Shown here piece after piece: positions 1-5,844 of a stretch of DNA of 7,140 nt. Both the position numbers and the translations under genes were made by a program. Below the pieces are notes generated by a model. The model ran no database searches, was not told the DNA's origin, and saw only the letters and a list, made by a program, of their open reading frames with translations. Origin of the DNA: Bacillota bacterium (lineage in GTDB: Bacteria; Bacillota_A; Clostridia; Peptostreptococcales; Anaerovoracaceae); contig JAFTHD010000140.1 of assembly GCA_017457585.1 (NCBI GenBank), positions 1-7,140 on the forward strand, given 5' to 3'. The stretch's first letter is position 1, and every line of letters begins with the position of its first letter.

Positions 1-276
1 CAGCAGAATATCCGCTCTCTTATCTGCGCTGGCAGAGATGTCGGCCATGAGTGTCTTCGCTGTTTCCAGAGTCTCGAGAACAGTGACCTCAGAACCCCTG
101 TATCTTTCAAGCTCTTCAACAAGCCTGCTGTTCTCTTCCTTTGTCTGGCGAAGCTCGTCGATCACTCTTTCGTAATCGGTTATGATCTCGTTGAGAAACT
201 TCTCGACTTCCTCTTCCTTATAGCCTCTGACGCCTCTTGAGAACTGCTTTTCCTGAATATCAATAGGTCTAATCAT
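1..276 (-). CDS. divIVA: DivIVA family cell-division / polarity protein (N-terminal part, cut by window edge)
   Basis: The 92 visible codons encode the N-terminal DivIVA domain. The protein starts MIRPIDIQEKQFSRGVRGYK and carries the family signature F-x-R-G-x-R-G-Y followed by an acidic EEEVEKFLNEI helix (residues about 12-31). From about residue 30 the sequence is heptad-like and charged, the start of the long coiled coil. DivIVA proteins bind negatively curved membrane at septa and poles through this N-terminal domain and recruit partners there. In the B. subtilis protein Phe17 inserts into the membrane next to Arg18; by eye alignment the equivalents here are Val16 and Arg17, so the hydrophobic tip is smaller. 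The ATG at 276 is well supported: TAGGAGGG lies 7 nt upstream and uses the sepF stop codon as part of the ribosome binding site, which implies translational coupling. The C-terminal coiled coil is outside the window. The family call is firm; the exact partner set is unknown. Confidence 0.93.
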   Translation of the reverse strand, partial: MIRPIDIQEKQFSRGVRGYKEEEVEKFLNEIITDYERVIDELRQTKEENSRLVEELERYRGSEVTVLETLETAKTLMADISASADKRADILL

Positions 277-283
277 TTCCTTT

Positions 284-291
284 CCCTCCTA
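284..291 (-). promoter_or_regulatory. Ribosome binding site of divIVA overlapping the sepF stop codon
   Basis: The minus strand reads TAGGAGGG, where TAG is the sepF stop codon, followed by a 7-nt spacer and the divIVA ATG. The overlap means ribosomes ending on sepF are placed at the divIVA start, so the two division proteins are probably made in a coupled way. Confidence 0.8.
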
Positions 292-777
292 CTTCCAAGG
301 GTTGAAATCATCGCTGTCCTTTCCAAAGTATGGCTTGTTCTCGCCGTCTGCTGCGATGTCAACGTTCTCAGGTGCAAAAATGAATATGTTGTTTGCAACC
401 TTCTGAACGTTGCCGTTGAGCGCATAAGTAGCTCCGCCTAAGAAGTCAAAGATCTTCCTTCCGGTGTCGCTCTCAAGCTTCTCCAGGTTGACGATGATAG
501 GCTTCCTGCTCTTCAGGCTGTCCACCAGCTTCGGACATTCATCGAATCCTTTTGGCTCGATCACTACCAGCTTAAATGCTGTAGTGATTGCTTTCACTGT
601 CTGATTGCTCATAGGTACCACGTTGCTGCTGTCATACTTTCTCGCAGCCTTGGCCTTCTCGGCCTCTCTCCTCTCATAGTAATTTGGTCTGTAATCTTCC
701 TCGACTACTTCGTATTCATCTTCTTCATACTCTTCTTCGATTCCTACTAAGTCCTTGAACTTGCTAAAAACTCCCAT
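289..777 (-). CDS. sepF: Cell division protein SepF
   Basis: This is a 162-residue SepF (YlmF) protein, close to the family's usual length of about 150. SepF polymerises into rings, anchors FtsZ to the membrane and aligns FtsZ filaments at the septum. The N-terminus MGVFSKFKDLVGI fits the amphipathic membrane-binding helix. It is followed by an acidic, low-complexity linker (about residues 14-50, rich in Glu and Tyr). The folded core runs from about 68 to 142, with the conserved stretches RKPIIVNLEKL (91-101), the GRKIFDFLGGATYAL segment (106-120) and an IFIFAPENVDI strand (131-141). The ATG at 777 has a strong AGGAGG-type site just upstream. The gene sits 30 nt after yggS and directly before divIVA. 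In B. subtilis ylmG and ylmH lie between sepF and divIVA; both are absent here. The tail FGKDSDDFNPWK is an extension after the core whose role I cannot assign. Confidence 0.96.
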   Translation of the reverse strand: MGVFSKFKDLVGIEEEYEEDEYEVVEEDYRPNYYERREAEKAKAARKYDSSNVVPMSNQTVKAITTAFKLVVIEPKGFDECPKLVDSLKSRKPIIVNLEKLESDTGRKIFDFLGGATYALNGNVQKVANNIFIFAPENVDIAADGENKPYFGKDSDDFNPWK

Positions 778-807
778 GTTTTCCTCCTGACAAAATAATT
801 ATATAAC

Positions 808-1515
808 TTACGCGTTCTGCTTACTGTAATCTCTTTCACCGAAAATGGCGCTTCCGACTCTCACCAGGTTAGAACCTGCCTCGATTGCAACCGGGAAGTC
901 ATGCGACATTCCCATGGAAAGATATGCAAAGTCCAGTCTCGGATGTTCAATACCGCCGAATCGATCATACTGCTCCTTAACCTGTGAGAAATATATCTTA
1001 ATATCCTCAGGGTCGTCCGCCTTAGGAGCTACGCACATAAGCCCTCTTATTCTGATGTTCTCACACTGCTCGAGAATATCGTTTATTAGCCCTTCCGTCT
1101 CTTCCAGACTGATGCCGAACTTGCTCTCCTCCTGGGCGGAATTCACCTGCAGGAGTATATCCATAGTCAGATCCTTTGCAGCTGCCCTCTTGTTGATCTC
1201 CTTTGCAAGCTTCAGCGAGTCCACGGAGTGAATCATATCGACCTTGTCGATGATGTACTTCACCTTGTTCGTCTGCAGATGGCCTATCATATGCCATTTA
1301 ACAGGCTTGATGTGTTCGTACTTGTCCATGATCTCCTGGACCTTATTCTCTCCGATATCCGTTACACCTGCATCGATTGCGATATTTATCTCCTCGGGGG
1401 TTCTCGTCTTGCTTACTGCGCAAAGCGTCACGTCCTCTCTTTTCCTGCCGCACCCTTCTGCAGCCTGCCTTATCTTCTCATCTACTGCTTCAAGATTCTT
1501 CCTTATGTCTTCCAA
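808..1515 (-). CDS. yggS: YggS/PROSC family pyridoxal-phosphate homeostasis protein
   Basis: This 235-residue protein is a YggS (YlmE) family member: a monomeric, fold-type III, alanine-racemase-like barrel that binds PLP and affects PLP and amino-acid homeostasis, with no firmly known catalytic reaction. Visible signatures are AVSKTRT with the PLP lysine, the GENKVQEI motif, WHMIGHLQTNKVKYI, HSVDSLKLA, ILLQVNSAQEESKFG, and near the end LSMGMSHDFPVAIEAGSN then VRVGSAIFG, which bind the cofactor phosphate. I place the start at the TTG at 1515 rather than a TTG eight codons upstream at 1539, because AGGGAGGT lies 7 nt before 1515 and inside the longer reading. With this start the PLP lysine becomes Lys36, the same number as in E. 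coli YggS. The gene lies between the HlyD-like gene and sepF, its usual place in Gram-positive division clusters. The C-terminus ends in DYSKQNA. Confidence 0.95.
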   Translation of the reverse strand: MEDIRKNLEAVDEKIRQAAEGCGRKREDVTLCAVSKTRTPEEINIAIDAGVTDIGENKVQEIMDKYEHIKPVKWHMIGHLQTNKVKYIIDKVDMIHSVDSLKLAKEINKRAAAKDLTMDILLQVNSAQEESKFGISLEETEGLINDILEQCENIRIRGLMCVAPKADDPEDIKIYFSQVKEQYDRFGGIEHPRLDFAYLSMGMSHDFPVAIEAGSNLVRVGSAIFGERDYSKQNA

Positions 1516-1522
1516 GATAAAT

Positions 1523-1530
1523 ACCTCCCT
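1523..1530 (-). promoter_or_regulatory. Ribosome binding site deciding the TTG start of yggS
   Basis: AGGGAGGT on the minus strand is followed by a 7-nt spacer and TTG (1515-1513). Because this site would lie inside the coding region if the upstream TTG at 1539 were used, it argues for the shorter protein. Confidence 0.75.
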
Positions 1531-1563
1531 GTGAGACAAATGATACTTTCTTACGACTTATGA

Positions 1564-2577
1564 CTACTTGTTCTCTTCTTCCTTCTTCAGCGCATTCTCC
1601 GGATGCCTCAGAACTTTATCATACACGTTGACCGTGTTCACCTGATTCCCTTCATCATCGTAGAAGGTGGTATCCTTGAGAACAGAATCTATTCCATCCG
1701 TCGATATGATCTTTATCGGAGTAAATTTGTTGACTCCGTTTTTATTGACCACGTATACGCCCTTGACCCCGTCTTTTTCGATAATGCATTCATTGTTTAC
1801 AATCAGGCCTTCATCCGCTCTTGTGACCACCTGCATTTCAACGCTTCTCGTATCCGTGAAATTTTCATAGTACACATCGAGACTGAATATGACCCTTGAC
1901 GAGGTACTCTCCTCTATCACTGAGTAAACCTTAGCCGAAAGAGATGCGTCCGGGAACTGGAGCGTCACCTTCGTTCCTTCCGGATAGTGCTCCGAATCCG
2001 CCTTATCCATCCAGCATAAGACGAACCATTCATCATCTCCCGAAACCTTGTACACCGGCTCACCTTTACTGATGGATGATCTGTCCAGATTCGCCTTCTT
2101 GAAGGAATAGCTTTCCAGGGTCTCCCGTTCAAGCTTCGTCATGTTCTTCTTGGTAAACACACCCTCATACCCGTCGATGGACAGGCTGAATACTCCGCTT
2201 ATAGGGGCTTTATAGCTGCTGGTGACCTTATCGTAATCTGCCAGCATGTCCGTATACTCGCTGAATCTGTTGTCGCGATTATCTTTGCTGCTGTCGGACT
2301 TGACCTTGCAGAGTTTATGCCCCTTCTTGACTACGGTACCCACTTCTTCCTTGTATTCGATGTCTCCCGACTCGTCTGCGATGCATACGTATTCATCCTT
2401 TACAAGGTATCCGGTGGTCTCACACGTCAAAGCCAGGTTGCCCACCTGGAGCACCTGGGTAGTTTCAAAAATTCCCGTAACCTTCGGAAGTACCTGAACA
2501 ACGATATATAGTATAAGCAGTATGACGATATATATGAGTATTGCTCTTTTTGTCTTACTGGTCATTCTTATTTTCAT
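1564..2577 (-). CDS. HlyD-like single-pass membrane protein of the division cluster, function unknown
   Basis: The 337-residue product starts with a short basic cytoplasmic stretch (KIRMTSKTKR), then one clear membrane helix at about residues 12-30 (rich in Ile, Leu and Val), then a long extracytoplasmic part. This has the beta-rich layout of HlyD/membrane-fusion proteins: a split lipoyl-like region, with one half near residues 55-95 (GYLVKDEYVC, then GTVVKKGHKLCKV) and the other from the APISGVFSLSIDGYEG stretch near residue 120, then barrel-like strands to about 310. The long alpha-hairpin of true HlyD efflux adaptors seems absent or very short. No ABC or RND partner gene is adjacent. As I recall, similar HlyD-like proteins lie upstream of yggS-sepF in many Clostridia, which suggests an envelope or division role rather than drug efflux; that is inference. 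The ATG at 2577 has no ribosome binding site, and a candidate promoter lies immediately upstream. The tail is charged (KKEEENK). CDS call is firm, function open. Confidence 0.85.
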   Translation of the reverse strand: MKIRMTSKTKRAILIYIVILLILYIVVQVLPKVTGIFETTQVLQVGNLALTCETTGYLVKDEYVCIADESGDIEYKEEVGTVVKKGHKLCKVKSDSSKDNRDNRFSEYTDMLADYDKVTSSYKAPISGVFSLSIDGYEGVFTKKNMTKLERETLESYSFKKANLDRSSISKGEPVYKVSGDDEWFVLCWMDKADSEHYPEGTKVTLQFPDASLSAKVYSVIEESTSSRVIFSLDVYYENFTDTRSVEMQVVTRADEGLIVNNECIIEKDGVKGVYVVNKNGVNKFTPIKIISTDGIDSVLKDTTFYDDEGNQVNTVNVYDKVLRHPENALKKEEENK

Positions 2578-2583
2578 GGGTTT

Positions 2584-2612
2584 ATTTTACACTAAACGGG
2601 CAAACCATGCAA
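2584..2612 (-). promoter_or_regulatory. Candidate sigma-A promoter of the HlyD-yggS-sepF-divIVA block
   Basis: In the 38-nt gap after trmD the minus strand holds TTGCAT (2612-2607), a 17-bp spacer and TAAAAT (2589-2584). The -10 box matches 5 of 6 consensus bases, the -35 box only the TTG. The expected start point, about 7 nt after the -10 box, falls on the A of the HlyD-like ATG at 2577, so the transcript would have almost no leader. A short GTTTA/TAAAC inverted repeat (2597-2593 and 2584-2580) brackets the -10 region. The weak -35 box keeps confidence moderate. Confidence 0.42.
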
Positions 2613-2615
2613 TTA

Positions 2616-3359
2616 TTACAGCTTCCTTTTGGTGATTTCTTCTATTATTCTCTTCTCTGCCTTGGTAAATTCTCTGCCGGAATTCAAATAAGCTTCGATC
2701 ATATCCGGACGCCTCTCCACTGTAAGCTCCAGCGCCCTCGCAAACTTCCACTCATCGATAAGCCTGTGGTTGCCGCTCACCAGCACCTCGGGCACATTCA
2801 TACCTCTGTATTCCCTGGGTTTCGTATACTGCGGATGCTCCAAAAGACCCGAATAAACCGATTCATCGAGCGCTGAATTCTCATTTCCCAAAACGTCCGG
2901 CAGCATCCTTGCAACCGAGTCTATGAGCACCATAGCCGGCAGCTCTCCTCCTGTGAGAACATAGTCTCCTATGGAGATCTCTTCCGCATGCCAGTAGTCC
3001 AGAACTCTCTGATCCACCCCCTCATAGTGACCGCAAAGAATGACGATATCATCAAGCTGCGAAAGCTCTTTTATCTTTTTCTCATCCAATATTCTGCCTC
3101 TCGGAGACATGTATATCACTTTTTTTGAGCCTGCGTTCACGCTCTCCATAGCGCCGAAAATAGGGTCAGCCATCATCACCATTCCGCCGCCGCCTCCGAA
3201 GGGGTAGTCATCCGCCTTGTTGTGCTTGTCGTTGCTGAAGTCCCTGATGTCCGTCGTTCTGACGTTTAGTATTCCTTTTTCACCTGCTCTGCCCAGAATG
3301 CTGCCTCCTATCACAGGCTCAAACATCTCCGGAAAGAGCGTCAATACATCTATGTTCAT
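2616..3359 (-). CDS. trmD: tRNA (guanine-N1)-methyltransferase TrmD (m1G37)
   Basis: The 247-residue protein is TrmD, the SPOUT-class enzyme that uses S-adenosylmethionine to methylate G37 next to the anticodon of tRNAs reading CNN-type codons, preventing +1 frameshifts. Visible motifs are MNIDVLTLFPEMF at the start, the DDYPFGGGGGM stretch (50-60), MSPRGRILDE (84-93), the trefoil-knot cofactor-binding segments LCGHYEGVDQR (108-118) and SIGDYVLTGGELPAM (129-143), DSVAR (147-151), the GLLEHPQYTKP stretch (171-181) and LVSGNHRLIDEW (193-204). By alignment from memory, the catalytic Arg154 of the H. influenzae enzyme matches Arg151, and catalytic Asp169 matches Glu166, with Asp165 beside it. The ATG at 3359 matches the family start, but no ribosome binding site is visible in the 30-nt gap after rimM. 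trmD closes the SRP operon; rplS, its usual downstream neighbour, is not here. Confidence 0.96.
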   Translation of the reverse strand: MNIDVLTLFPEMFEPVIGGSILGRAGEKGILNVRTTDIRDFSNDKHNKADDYPFGGGGGMVMMADPIFGAMESVNAGSKKVIYMSPRGRILDEKKIKELSQLDDIVILCGHYEGVDQRVLDYWHAEEISIGDYVLTGGELPAMVLIDSVARMLPDVLGNENSALDESVYSGLLEHPQYTKPREYRGMNVPEVLVSGNHRLIDEWKFARALELTVERRPDMIEAYLNSGREFTKAEKRIIEEITKRKL

Positions 3360-3389
3360 TGCGTTCTTTTCGTATCCCGTGGCGAAGGG

Positions 3390-3890
3390 TTAATTGAGCT
3401 CCAGAAGTCCCTCTATGAGTCTTACGGTTATTACCCTTTTTTCGCCGTCAATTTCCGGCACGAACTGTTCCACCTTCGGGATCAGTACCAGTCTGCCGTC
3501 TTCAGTCTTTACTTCAAAGATATCCTGTGCCGTGTTCTGGATCACGTCGTTCACAACGCCGATGTCCGATCCCTCCTCCGACACGACCTTCATTCCTATT
3601 AAATCGCGAACGTAAAACACACCTTCCTCAAGTTCCGGAAGATCCGACTCCGTCACGTAGATAAACCTGCCCTTCGCAAGCTCCGCACCACTTCTGTCAT
3701 CTATTCCTTTCAATTTGAGAACCACCATGTTCTTCTGGGTACGAACATGCTCAACTTTGCAGAGTTCATCGTCCATATATATCAGCTTCGTGTCTCTGTA
3801 TATCTGATCGCTGTCGGAATAGTTGTAGACTTTCAGTTCTCCCCTTATGCCAACTGCGTTTACAACTTTTCCTATCAAAATCTTCTCCAT
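3390..3890 (-). CDS. rimM: 16S rRNA processing / 30S maturation protein RimM
   Basis: The 166-residue product is RimM, which binds ribosomal protein S19 and helps mature the 3' domain (head) of 16S rRNA in the 30S subunit. The N-terminal RimM beta-barrel (about 3-85) opens with ILIGKVVNAVGIRGELKV; a Val sits where many RimMs have His in the T-H-G motif. The PRC-barrel domain (about 90-165) starts at GVFYVRDLIGMKV and ends with the EIDGEKRVITVRLIEGLL region. The frame is open upstream to an ATG at 3941, but I choose the ATG at 3890. It has AAGGAG 4 nt upstream, gives the family's usual N-terminus, and the longer form would begin inside a terminator-like hairpin. rimM precedes trmD by 30 nt, the normal order, and is separated from khpA by that hairpin, which may lower its expression relative to rpsP. 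Confidence 0.96.
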   Translation of the reverse strand: MEKILIGKVVNAVGIRGELKVYNYSDSDQIYRDTKLIYMDDELCKVEHVRTQKNMVVLKLKGIDDRSGAELAKGRFIYVTESDLPELEEGVFYVRDLIGMKVVSEEGSDIGVVNDVIQNTAQDIFEVKTEDGRLVLIPKVEQFVPEIDGEKRVITVRLIEGLLELN

Positions 3891-3914
3891 GCCACTCCTT
3901 ATAATGACGTCCTG

Positions 3915-3947
3915 AAAAAAACAGAGGCACATGAAAAACATGTGCCT
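3915..3947 (-). terminator. Intrinsic-terminator-like hairpin between khpA and rimM (possible attenuator)
   Basis: Read on the minus strand, AGGCACATG (3947-3939), a TTTTT loop and CATGTGCCT (3933-3925) form a perfect 9-bp stem. After CTG comes an uninterrupted run of seven T (3921-3915). The element starts 12 nt after the khpA stop codon and ends 14 nt before the AAGGAG site of rimM. I see no promoter between it and rimM, so it probably stops only part of the transcripts (or is controlled), or acts as an RNA processing site. It is structurally a good terminator; its actual efficiency cannot be judged from sequence. Confidence 0.72.
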
Positions 3948-3959
3948 GCACCATACGTC

Positions 3960-4190
3960 TTATTGAACTATTTCAACTACTACCGCGGTATTAGCCTTGG
4001 TTGCTGCTGCCTTGACAACGGTTCTGATTGCCTTGGCGATTCTCCCCTGTTTGCCTATGACCTTACCCATATCATCAGGGGCTACCTTAAGCTCAATAAC
4101 AGTAGTACCCTCTGACAGTTTCTCAGATACTTCAACTGCCTCAGGATGTTCAACGAGTGACTTTGCAATCGCACTGACTAATTCTACCAT
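3960..4190 (-). CDS. khpA: KH-domain RNA-binding protein KhpA
   Basis: The 76-residue protein is KhpA (YlqC), a single-KH-domain RNA-binding protein that in Gram-positives pairs with KhpB/EloR (Jag) and influences cell elongation and division through RNA binding. The KH core is clear: the beta strand TTVIELKVAPDDMGKV, the G-x-x-G loop GKQG at residues 46-49, then RIAKAIRTVVKAAATKA as the following helix, and a final strand AVVVEIVQ. The frame can be extended to a GTG at 4202, but I favour the ATG at 4190. GGTGA lies 8 nt before it, and MVELV matches the usual family start (M-x-E-L-V). The upstream GTG has no convincing site of its own. It follows rpsP by 19 nt, the standard order in Firmicutes, and is followed by a terminator-like hairpin. 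Confidence 0.94.
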   Translation of the reverse strand: MVELVSAIAKSLVEHPEAVEVSEKLSEGTTVIELKVAPDDMGKVIGKQGRIAKAIRTVVKAAATKANTAVVVEIVQ

Positions 4191-4198
4191 TATTATTT

Positions 4199-4203
4199 TC
4201 ACC
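4199..4203 (-). promoter_or_regulatory. GGTGA-type ribosome binding site deciding the khpA start
   Basis: GGTGA on the minus strand pairs with the CCACU part of the anti-Shine-Dalgarno sequence and lies 8 nt before the ATG at 4190. It contains the competing GTG start codon (4202-4200). Confidence 0.5.
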
Positions 4204-4209
4204 GCTTTC

Positions 4210-4449
4210 TTATAAAATACCTGCGTTCTTGAAAAGTCTCTTCACTGTATCTGTAGGCTGCGCGCCTGTTCCCAGCCACTTCTTTGCCTTCTCTTCATCG
4301 ATCTTGATGTCAGCAGGTTCCTTCATTGGATCGTAGTAACCCAGTTCCTCGATGAACTTACCGTCTCTCGGTGCTCTGGCGTCTGCTGCCACGATACGAT
4401 AGAAAGGCTTCTTGTGAGCTCCCATTCTCTTAAGTCTGATCTTTACCAT
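4210..4449 (-). CDS. rpsP: Small ribosomal subunit protein bS16
   Basis: The 79-residue product is ribosomal protein S16, needed for early 30S assembly on the 5' domain of 16S rRNA. It begins [20 protein letters not shown], the family's hallmark N-terminus, followed by [21 protein letters not shown] and a C-terminal helix region ending in the [11 protein letters not shown] stretch. The length is typical for Firmicutes. The ATG at 4449 has AGGAGG 8 nt upstream, one of the strongest sites in the window, fitting a highly expressed ribosomal protein. It lies 57 nt after ffh and 19 nt before khpA. The rpsP-khpA-rimM-trmD order is conserved widely in Gram-positive bacteria. Confidence 0.98.
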   Translation of the reverse strand: MVKIRLKRMGAHKKPFYRIVAADARAPRDGKFIEELGYYDPMKEPADIKIDEEKAKKWLGTGAQPTDTVKRLFKNAGIL

Positions 4450-4506
4450 TTGTTATTTCCTCCTGAAATTTAGTTTAATTAATAATGATCTTATTTATCT
4501 GTCAGG

Positions 4507-5841
4507 TTAAAATCCCCCGAACATTCTATTTAACTTGCTTCCCTTGGTATTGATGCCCTTCATCATCTTCTTGGCCTCTTCATACCTCTTGACCAGCTGG
4601 TTGATCTTTGAAACCGGCTGTCCGCAGCCTGCAGCGATCCTGCGTCTTCTGCTGGCGTTAAGTATCTTAGGATCTTCACGCTCTTCTCTCGTCATGGACT
4701 GGATGATAGCCTCGAACTGAACGAATTCCTTTTCGGATTTCTCAGCGTCAAACCCTTTTAGCTGTCCCTGATTCATACCCGGGAGCATGCTCATCATCTT
4801 AGCGATACCGCCCATCTTCCTGATCTGACCCATCTGCTCCAGGAAGTCCTCCAGTGTAAAGGCGTTCTTACGAAGCTTCCTCTCCAGCTCTGCCGCCTTC
4901 TTCTCATCGACTTCCTCTGCTGCCTTCTCGATGAGGGTGAGCATATCGCCCATCCCCAGGATTCTGCTGGCCATCCTCTCCGGATGGAAAGGTTCCAGGG
5001 CGTCAAACTTCTCGCCCATGCCGACGAACTTGATCGGTCTTCCCGTCACCTTCTTGGTGGAAAGTGCGGCACCGCCTCTCGAGTCGCCGTCCATCTTTGT
5101 CATGATGATGCCATCGATGCCCAGCCTGTCATTGAAGCCTTCTGCTGCATTCACCGCATCCTGACCTGTGAGCGCGTCCACAACCAGGAGTATCTCGTGA
5201 GGCTTAATCGCCTTCTTGAGCACTTCCAGCTCAACCATAAGTTCTTCATCGATCTGAAGACGACCTGCCGTATCCACGATGAGAACGTTGCATCCCTGAC
5301 GCTCCGCTTCCTTTATGGCAGCGAGGGCGATCTTGTCAGGCTCCTTTGACTCCCTCATAGTAAATACAGGCGTATCCACCGTCTTACCCACAACTTCCAG
5401 CTGATCAATGGCTGCCGGCCTGTAAATGTCGCAGGCGCAGAGCATCGGCTTCTTGCCGTTTTTCTTAAGATAATTTGCCAGCTTACCGCAGGTGGTGGTC
5501 TTACCGGTACCCTGCAGGCCTACCATCATGTATACGGTAAACCCTTTCGGTGAATACGTGAGCTTGCTGTTGGCACCGCCCATGAGAGCAACCAGCTCGT
5601 CATTTACGATCTTAATCACCTGCTGACCCGGAGTCAGGCTGCCCATAACCTCTTCTCCGAGAGCCTTCTCCTTGACGGATGCTACGAACTCTCGTACAAC
5701 CTTGAAGTTGACATCAGCCTCAAGAAGTGCAAGTTTAACTTCTCTCATGGCTGCATTAATATCAGCTTCCGTCAGGCTTCCTTTGCCCTTCAGTCCTTTG
5801 AAGACGTTTTGAAGTTTTTCAGACAATCCTTCAAATGCCAT
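4507..5841 (-). CDS. ffh: Signal recognition particle GTPase Ffh (SRP54)
   Basis: The 444-residue protein is Ffh, the protein part of SRP, which with 4.5S/6S RNA binds signal sequences on nascent chains and docks with FtsY at the membrane. Domains in order: N helical bundle (about 1-88), the G domain with GLQGTGKT P-loop (108-115), DIYRPAA (138-144), DTAGR (190-194), TKMDG (248-252) and the GMGEKFDALEPF closing loop (274-285), then the Met-rich M domain (from about 297). The M domain holds the KMMSMLPGM finger region (348-356) and the RNA-binding SRRRRIAAGCG (397-407), with Cys where many homologues have Ser. It ends in GGF. The length is normal. The ATG at 5841 lies 3 nt after the ylxM stop; GGAGG sits in the last ylxM codons, 8 nt upstream, so translation is probably coupled. 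ylxM-ffh is the classic SRP pair; ftsY is not upstream here. Confidence 0.99.
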   Translation of the reverse strand: MAFEGLSEKLQNVFKGLKGKGSLTEADINAAMREVKLALLEADVNFKVVREFVASVKEKALGEEVMGSLTPGQQVIKIVNDELVALMGGANSKLTYSPKGFTVYMMVGLQGTGKTTTCGKLANYLKKNGKKPMLCACDIYRPAAIDQLEVVGKTVDTPVFTMRESKEPDKIALAAIKEAERQGCNVLIVDTAGRLQIDEELMVELEVLKKAIKPHEILLVVDALTGQDAVNAAEGFNDRLGIDGIIMTKMDGDSRGGAALSTKKVTGRPIKFVGMGEKFDALEPFHPERMASRILGMGDMLTLIEKAAEEVDEKKAAELERKLRKNAFTLEDFLEQMGQIRKMGGIAKMMSMLPGMNQGQLKGFDAEKSEKEFVQFEAIIQSMTREEREDPKILNASRRRRIAAGCGQPVSKINQLVKRYEEAKKMMKGINTKGSKLNRMFGGF

Positions 5842-5844
5842 GGA

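Noticed and set aside
798..803. Perfect TATAAT on the minus strand between yggS and sepF, as a possible internal promoter
   Set aside because: At 16-18 bp upstream there is no sequence resembling a -35 box and there is no extended -10 TG. The gap is simply AT-rich.
845..1231. Plus-strand open frame of 128 codons opposite yggS
   Set aside because: It is the antisense shadow of a well-conserved gene, has no ribosome binding site, and reads as Ser/Leu-rich sequence typical of a reversed coding frame. The same holds for the plus-strand frames at 3747-4115, 4984-5349 and 6602-7042.
2579..2606. GGTTT...AAACC inverted repeat after trmD, as a terminator
   Set aside because: The stem is only 5 bp with an 18-nt loop and there is no T run after it. 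No convincing terminator separates trmD from the HlyD-like gene.
3891..3941. N-terminal extension of RimM to an ATG at 3941
   Set aside because: The extension would start inside the hairpin stem, has no ribosome binding site, and places the conserved RimM start 17 residues in. The ATG at 3890 has AAGGAG before it.
4450..4506. AT-rich gap between ffh and rpsP, with CTGACA and a TATTAA-like hexamer
   Set aside because: The spacing is only about 15 bp and the -10 match is poor, so I do not call a promoter. No hairpin is visible either; the only clear signal is the rpsP ribosome binding site.
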